Assembly: GCA_013397695.1 (NCBI GenBank)
Contig: VYZI01000136.1
Coordinates: forward strand, 866,488 to 930,487
Source: Centropus unirufus
Lineage: Eukaryota; Chordata; Aves; Cuculiformes; Centropidae
Direction: 5' to 3'
Length of the DNA: 64,000 bases
In this document: piece by piece, positions 58,588 to 64,000 of the stretch
How the letters are laid out: each line of letters begins with the position of its first letter
Numbering within the stretch: the stretch's first letter is position 1
The notes under the pieces: model-generated
The model's input: only the letters and a program-made list of their open reading frames with translations
Told to the model about the DNA's origin: nothing
The model's database searches: none
Translations under genes and position numbers: made by a program

Positions 58588-61385
58588 GCCCTCTACCATT
58601 TTCATTCTCTGGATAAATGTTGATGGCTTTTTGCTAACTTATCTGCAATTAACACCTATTTCTAATCAAGGTATGTAAGAGCTTGGAGGCAAAAATTAAA
58701 CACAAAGAAAGTTCTCAGAATTTCTCTCAGTGCCTTGCAGAAATCTTTGCTTTCATTTAAGTTAATTGCAACTTCTACCACGTTGTGAACTAAATTTATC
58801 AGAAAAAGAATTTTAAAAATTCAAAAATAAATTTTGTGGTATTTTGTCTCATTACAAAGCAAATGGCTTCATGTTTCAAATTTAAACTTCATGTCTGCAA
58901 AAAAGTGTTGCTTAAATTATAATATTCAGCTATTTTCCACCTTCAAAAGGTATGAAAGTATTCTTGACATTTTCTAATGAAATATGCATTTTTGGGCTTT
59001 GCTTATGGAGCAAAAGATGCATTTTTTTTAGAGTATAAACTGTTTCTTTGCTGTAAAGTTTTTTGGGGTTGCAGCTAACAGAATCAGATATTTTGCTGTC
59101 CCCAAGCAACCTCCAAAGACCAGGTCAAAAGGTATTTGGTGTAGGTCTGAGATTATAGCATGTTTCTTTACCTGGACACTTTAATCTGCTATCCAGGCTG
59201 CTAGATGTCCTCAAACAGGATTGCACAACTCAGCCTGCTAACACTTCAACAAGTAATTTTGTTACATTGAATAATTCATGCAGTGCAATTTAAAAACATA
59301 AGCCAAGAAATGCTTTGCATTTGTACAGCACATTCTATCTAAAGAACTCCCATTTTTTTTCACCAAATAACATCACTAATTTTAGATGCTGTATTTAGTG
59401 GACTAGACGTGCTGCCAATATGATTTAACATTAGCAGACTTTATTCAAAATTGGACTTAAAATGCATCAGGTTGTCCATCTAGACTGATCTTTTTAGCTA
59501 GCAAATGAGGGAGTATTAAGATGTAGTGTCTGGAAATTAAATCTAGGAAAACTCAGACCTACAAAAACTCAGACAAATAAGTCTGAATACTTTTTACACT
59601 TATTTCAATTAACCATAGGAACATCTTAGTAAGAACTCTGAAATTCACTGTCTCCTGAAGTTGTTAGTGGAAGCTTATGGCTTCAAGTAAATAATTCGAT
59701 GTGGGCCAGTTGAAAGGAGCCATAGGTTAAGCTACTGTAGTTTGTGTTTTTAATTATCATATGGAATGATAAAAATAAAAAATAAAGTATCATTGAATTT
59801 CTTGGTCTAAAAAATCAATACTAAAAACTTGCCAAAATTATATTCCTCCTTTAGCCTGAAAAAGAAACAAAACCCAGAGTGTGTAAAACATATCATATCC
59901 CAGAACTTAAAATTGAACACATATCTCCATGTCTTTAATACCTTTCCTTTTCAAGAAAAATCACCGTGTCAGAAATGTGTTAAAATTAACAGGAACTGCC
60001 ATTTACTTCATCTGTTATCACTACCCAGAAGGGCAACCCTGCTGTTCTGAAATCAGAACCCCCAACAAAAATCCCAAGAGATTCTGAGTCTGCTAAAATT
60101 TCCCCAGCTAGTTCCTAAAACAGCAGAGTGGATTACAGGGACAAGAGCATGCACTCTCCTCAAGCCACAGCAAATACCTGTGACATAACAGCTCCTGAAA
60201 ACTGGAGCATCAATTAACTTCTAGTGTCATTTATTTGCTTCCACTGTCATCGCTCATCTCTGATTTGAAGGTTTGTGGCCCTGTAAACCTCTCCTTATCT
60301 TTGTTTATCATGCTTTCATCAGTTCAATCAGAAAAGAGCTATAGGAATCCTTTTTATTCTATTTTTCATCCCTGTCACAATTCAAAACTCTTCCAACTGT
60401 ATCATTTTCCCAACCACAGGCAGAACACAGAACATCGGCTTCATTTTATGAAGAATAATTTATCAATGATCCTACTAATCATTATTGTTTAATTCAAGCA
60501 AGTCAATTCAAGCCTTCCCCTCATTGCCATCAGAGGACTATGTTCCAGTGTCATTGTCCCTTAGTACAGTTGGGTGGGTCAATTCCCTTTGGTCTTTGTT
60601 ACACGCAAACTAACGAAATAGTCGTCTATACATTATAACTATTATTTTGCAAATGTTTAAATGTAGAGCCTTACAATCATTGATATTACAAAAAAACAAC
60701 TCTGAGATCATCATGTCGAACCATCCACCCAACAGAATTATGCTTCTAAGTCATGCCACCAAAAATGTACTTTTGTATCAAATCCAACATGTTACTTTGC
60801 CTGAAAGAAGGCAAATGGGGGATGAGAGTGGGAAAAAAAGAGGAGTAAAACACACTTGATCGCATCTTAGATAGTGATTCATTATCAAATGCAGTAAAGA
60901 CACTTCATTTTCATGCCAAGTAACTGCAAATAAGGACACTGTGCAAAGAGCACTTCTTAATAAAGGTATATTAATAAAAAGCATTTTTAATAGATTCTTT
61001 GATATGTCACTTACCATTAAAATCAATTGGAAAAGTGGAGAGGAAAAGAGCTTTTAGTAGAAACTAACACTAAAAGACACTGTTTGAACAGAAGCATATT
61101 TGTCAGCCATGCCTTGGGTCTCTCCCTCATAAAATACACTCAGTAACCTCTGGGGGGGAGGAAACGTCATGCAGACTCCGAAGCTGTGCTTTCTTATTTC
61201 TCCTAGACTTCTTCCAGTTTTATTCTAATAAATGTGACCCTTTGCGCTGCTCAAAAAAACCCCCCAGTTTTCTTACAGGTTATGTTTGCAACACCACCTA
61301 AGTGACTGAGCGCATTGTTTTTGAAGAAGCCTCAGATCTAGGGAAAACAGCGTTGCAGTCATATTTTTCACAGTTTCTGCCAAGC

Positions 61386-61519
61386 AATCATAGAATCATA
61401 GAATGATTTAGGTTGGATGGGACCTTAAAGATCATCTGGTCCCCACTCCTTGCCATTGACAGGAACACCTTCCACAAGTTCAGGTTGCACATAGCTTCAT
61501 CCAACCTGGTCCAGGGATG
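61386..61519 (-). mobile_element. CR1 LINE 3' fragment, inverted, short
   Basis: AATCATAGAATCATAGAATG and ATTTAGGTTGGATGGGACCT are followed by TAAAGATCATCTGGTCCCCA, ACAGGAACACCTTCCACAAG and TCATCCAACCTGGTCCAGGG. About 135 bp of CR1 3' end remain and no coding part survives. Confidence 0.95.
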
Positions 61520-62367
61520 GAAAAATCAAGACAAAGTATCATTCACATTTTCCCAATGAGCTTCAAGAGCTGATTTGAGGAGCTGAACCATTCTAGATAT
61601 ACCTTTGTTAACATACCACCAACATGGATGAAGAGGCTGCCCTGGAAATGTGCAGCAATAGGAGAAAAATGTATTGTCACAAATTTACCTGCTAAATGAC
61701 ACGTCTAGGAGAGCAAGTTGAAGATGCTTCCTGTCTCACATAACAAAAAAAGGGAAACATCTGGCTTTTCTTGTATTAGTTACCTCCTCAGTCTTCCTCG
61801 TATCCCCAGCCTATGCTATGTAACCCTTGGCACCGTGTGCATCATGGGTCAGTCATGTCTTCTTCAGTTGGAGCCACTGTACATTATTTCTCTGTCCTTG
61901 AGAGATCATCTCTCCTGCCCAGTTTGCACCAGAAAGCAGCTTTAAGCGGAGGTAAGTGAAACTTTACACTCCAGACTTTAATATATTAATAAAGACAGTA
62001 TATGTTTTGATGGTACCTTACTATCAGGACCCTAGAAGCCTTCACACGTACAATGCTCAAGGCCTCCAGCCTTTGCTGTATCTCAAAGGGCTTGCGGTAA
62101 CTTGCTTTAACTATCACAGGAAGAAAGGCGGAATACAAATTAACGTGAAAAGAGGTGACTTCTCACTCAGAATTATAATGAGAATGCTCATTATTTGCAG
62201 AATGACTATGCTATAAGGCTTGTTTGATCAGTGCTAACATTTTCTGGAAAAAAAGTAATTTAGTGAAATGAAAGCATCTGCTTCTATGATACTTTGGAGA
62301 TATATGGGTAACAAATATAAAATAGAGACAAGACTAACTGGGATATCCTGAGCAGTTCCTGGTTTGC

Positions 62368-62382
62368 TTTTTTTTTTTTTTT
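62368..62382. repeat. Poly-T run (T15)
   Basis: Uninterrupted T15. On the - strand it creates a lysine run in the overlapping open frames, an indication that those frames are not real genes. Confidence 0.9.
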
Positions 62383-63853
62383 GGCTGAGTACTGCCTGGA
62401 TTGCTGAAGATGTAATGGTGCAACCAAAGTGATGAACGAAATAGAAACACTGGAGAAGAACAAACTGTACATGCACTTGTGCTCATTTGCTTGGCAAACC
62501 TTTCTGGTTGTGTTCTGCATACTAGATATTTCAGATTTGGCTTTTTCATCATAATTTTTTTTTAAGTAAATGTCAGACAGAAATTTGCAGGGGAGAAAAA
62601 AAGCCATATTCAGCAAGTGATTAAAAAGCATTCAGCAGTTGTCTCACAAGTCGTCCCTGTCAACCCCGCACATATATATAATTTGTTTTATACATATATT
62701 TTTCCAGCTCATGACATAGTCAGTCCAACAGCCACTGTGCAGCTGGCGTATACTCATATGTCCACCACCTTATTCAGCTCATGCAGCATTTTTGAGCATT
62801 GCATGGTCTTGTTCTCACACAACCCCCCAGCACATATCTTGGGCTGGCTGAATGTCCACACACCAACAAGTCTTTCTGGAGTTCCTTAGCCCATCTACCC
62901 AAAAAAACCTTCAGCATCCCTATACTGTTGTGTCATGCTCCAGATATGTCAGGTAGAACATGTCTCTTAAAACACTCTGGAGCAAAGCCATGCTAGAAAA
63001 GCCATTGCCTTACAGAAAGGATATTCCCTATACTAGAAATATCCATCCTTTCTCCAGACTCATCTCAGACCCCCCTTCAACAATATTCTCTAGCCTGACC
63101 AAAGTCCAGGTTTTTGATGGTCAAGGAAACACTGATCCATTGCAGCACGACAAGCCTGAAATTTGAGCAGAAAAAAAGTGACCCTTGAACAAGATTACCA
63201 AAAGACATTTTTTGCATGCTTTGGAGCCATTAAACCATTCCTAGAATAGAGTAGAAAGGCTTGGCACTGAGAATCAGCCCTTCTGAGTCTTAGAACGAGT
63301 TTAGTTTTCAATTTTCCCAAAACAGCCGTGTGTTTGGAGCATCCTATCATATTGGAAAGTCAAGTCCAGCTGGTTAGCTTGAGTGGTGCTAGTAGGTATT
63401 TTCCATTGGGCTTGAGAGGCCCCTGATTAGATTTTAACTAATGACAGAGTATAAGACAGTGTGACAGATTTTGGAAGCTGGTCAGATCTCATGTAAAACA
63501 GGGGTTATAAACGAGGATTCAAATGTCAGGGCAGGGGGTATAGAAAGCATTTCTCTGAACATTACATTCAGCAAATGTATGTTTCCAGGGGAATTTATTA
63601 TCACTGAAAAAAATTAGAATTTACAATGATTACTAAACAAACGTTTTTTGTGGAATATTCTTTGGTATGGAAATGAGTTGATTATAGTCTCATGTCTCAT
63701 TCCTGAAAGTGCCTAAATGCTTAAATTTTAATGTCATCAAAATGGAAAATCTTGACTCTGCAAGAAAGAAACTTTCAATGTTTTGTTTTACACTGACTCA
63801 TTTCAGAATGTGATTATATATGATTTTATATTCTAATGTTTTATCCAGAGATG

Positions 63854-63895
63854 CACATATATGTTTATATAAATACATATATGTCCATATATGTG
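63854..63895. repeat. AT-rich inverted repeat
   Basis: CACATATATG (63854-63863) and CATATATGTG (63886-63895) are exact reverse complements within a run of ATATG/CATAT words. It is a low-complexity tract prone to cruciform formation. Confidence 0.8.
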
Positions 63896-64000
63896 TTAAA
63901 TACATATTTTTAATAATTTTGGTTTGTGTTAACATGTTAAAAAAAGTCTTTCCTTCCTACTGAGAACAACAATGTGCAGAAATAAACTTCAAACAAGGAA

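Larger units (their letters stand above)
53284..61385. other. 8-kb CR1-free region, the longest in the window
   Basis: No repeat family is recognised over 8.1 kb, against a spacing of 1-5 kb elsewhere. It holds a chain of exon-like segments at 55482-56945, a 12-bp perfect hairpin at 58560-58587 and a duplicated T-tract at 57469-57503. The sequence is AT-rich. No open frame exceeds 86 codons and none is recognised. Confidence 0.5.
61520..64000. other. Unique sequence to the window end
   Basis: Contains an exon-like open segment at 61810-61951 with a perfect donor motif, a T15 run at 62368-62382 and an AT-rich inverted repeat at 63854-63895. Relatively C-rich sequence at about 62600-63110 carries frames of 65-90 codons (+) with no family resemblance. 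No known gene is recognised. Confidence 0.5.

Noticed and set aside
62284..62631. Three overlapping minus-strand frames of 72-115 codons
   Set aside because: All read through the T15 tract as poly-lysine, and their mutual overlap points to open-frame noise.

Overview
The window is vertebrate, almost certainly avian, nuclear DNA. The main evidence is a set of CR1 (chicken repeat 1) LINE copies ending in the bird-type 3' signature: repeats of ATTCTATG on the + strand, or of TCATAGAA when inverted. These follow a GGTCCCTTCCAACCCAAAC-like stretch. The sequence is AT-rich and CpG-poor by eye. There is no CpG island, no operon-like packing and no long open reading frame. The longest open frame is about 130 codons, as expected by chance in intergenic or intronic vertebrate DNA. 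I recognise no host protein-coding gene, tRNA, rRNA, known small RNA or CRISPR array. The window reads as gene-poor intergenic DNA or the inside of a very large intron.

Layout: 16 CR1 3'-end fragments plus one probable CR1 ORF1-region fragment are spread along the 64 kb, 12 on the + strand and 5 on the - strand. The longest (1750-2574) and the copy at 52810-53283 still carry a decayed C-terminal part of the CR1 ORF2 reverse transcriptase polyprotein, broken by stops or deletions. Several subfamilies are present, so insertions probably occurred at different times. Between 46481 and 46990 lies a possible degraded solo LTR on the - strand, with an internal ~80-bp diverged tandem duplication. The rest is unique-looking sequence with short homopolymers, one (AC)n tract, small tandem duplications and several hairpins. 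CR1-poor spans (4.6-10.6, 35.9-40.2, 47-52.8 and 53.3-61.4 kb) hold the best candidates for anything functional.

The hunt gave no clear new system. The candidates worth testing are: open segments framed by good splice-site motifs at 5489-5673, 28842-28906, 61810-61951 and (- strand) 16485-16707; a phase-compatible three-segment chain at 55482-55587 / 56082-56143 / 56894-56945 ending in a stop; a 78-codon frame at 37739 with a strong start context and a signal-peptide-like N-terminus; a 12-bp perfect hairpin at 58560; and a palindrome at 13583. Splice-like motifs are common in AT-rich vertebrate DNA and I chose these by eye, so each is a hypothesis.
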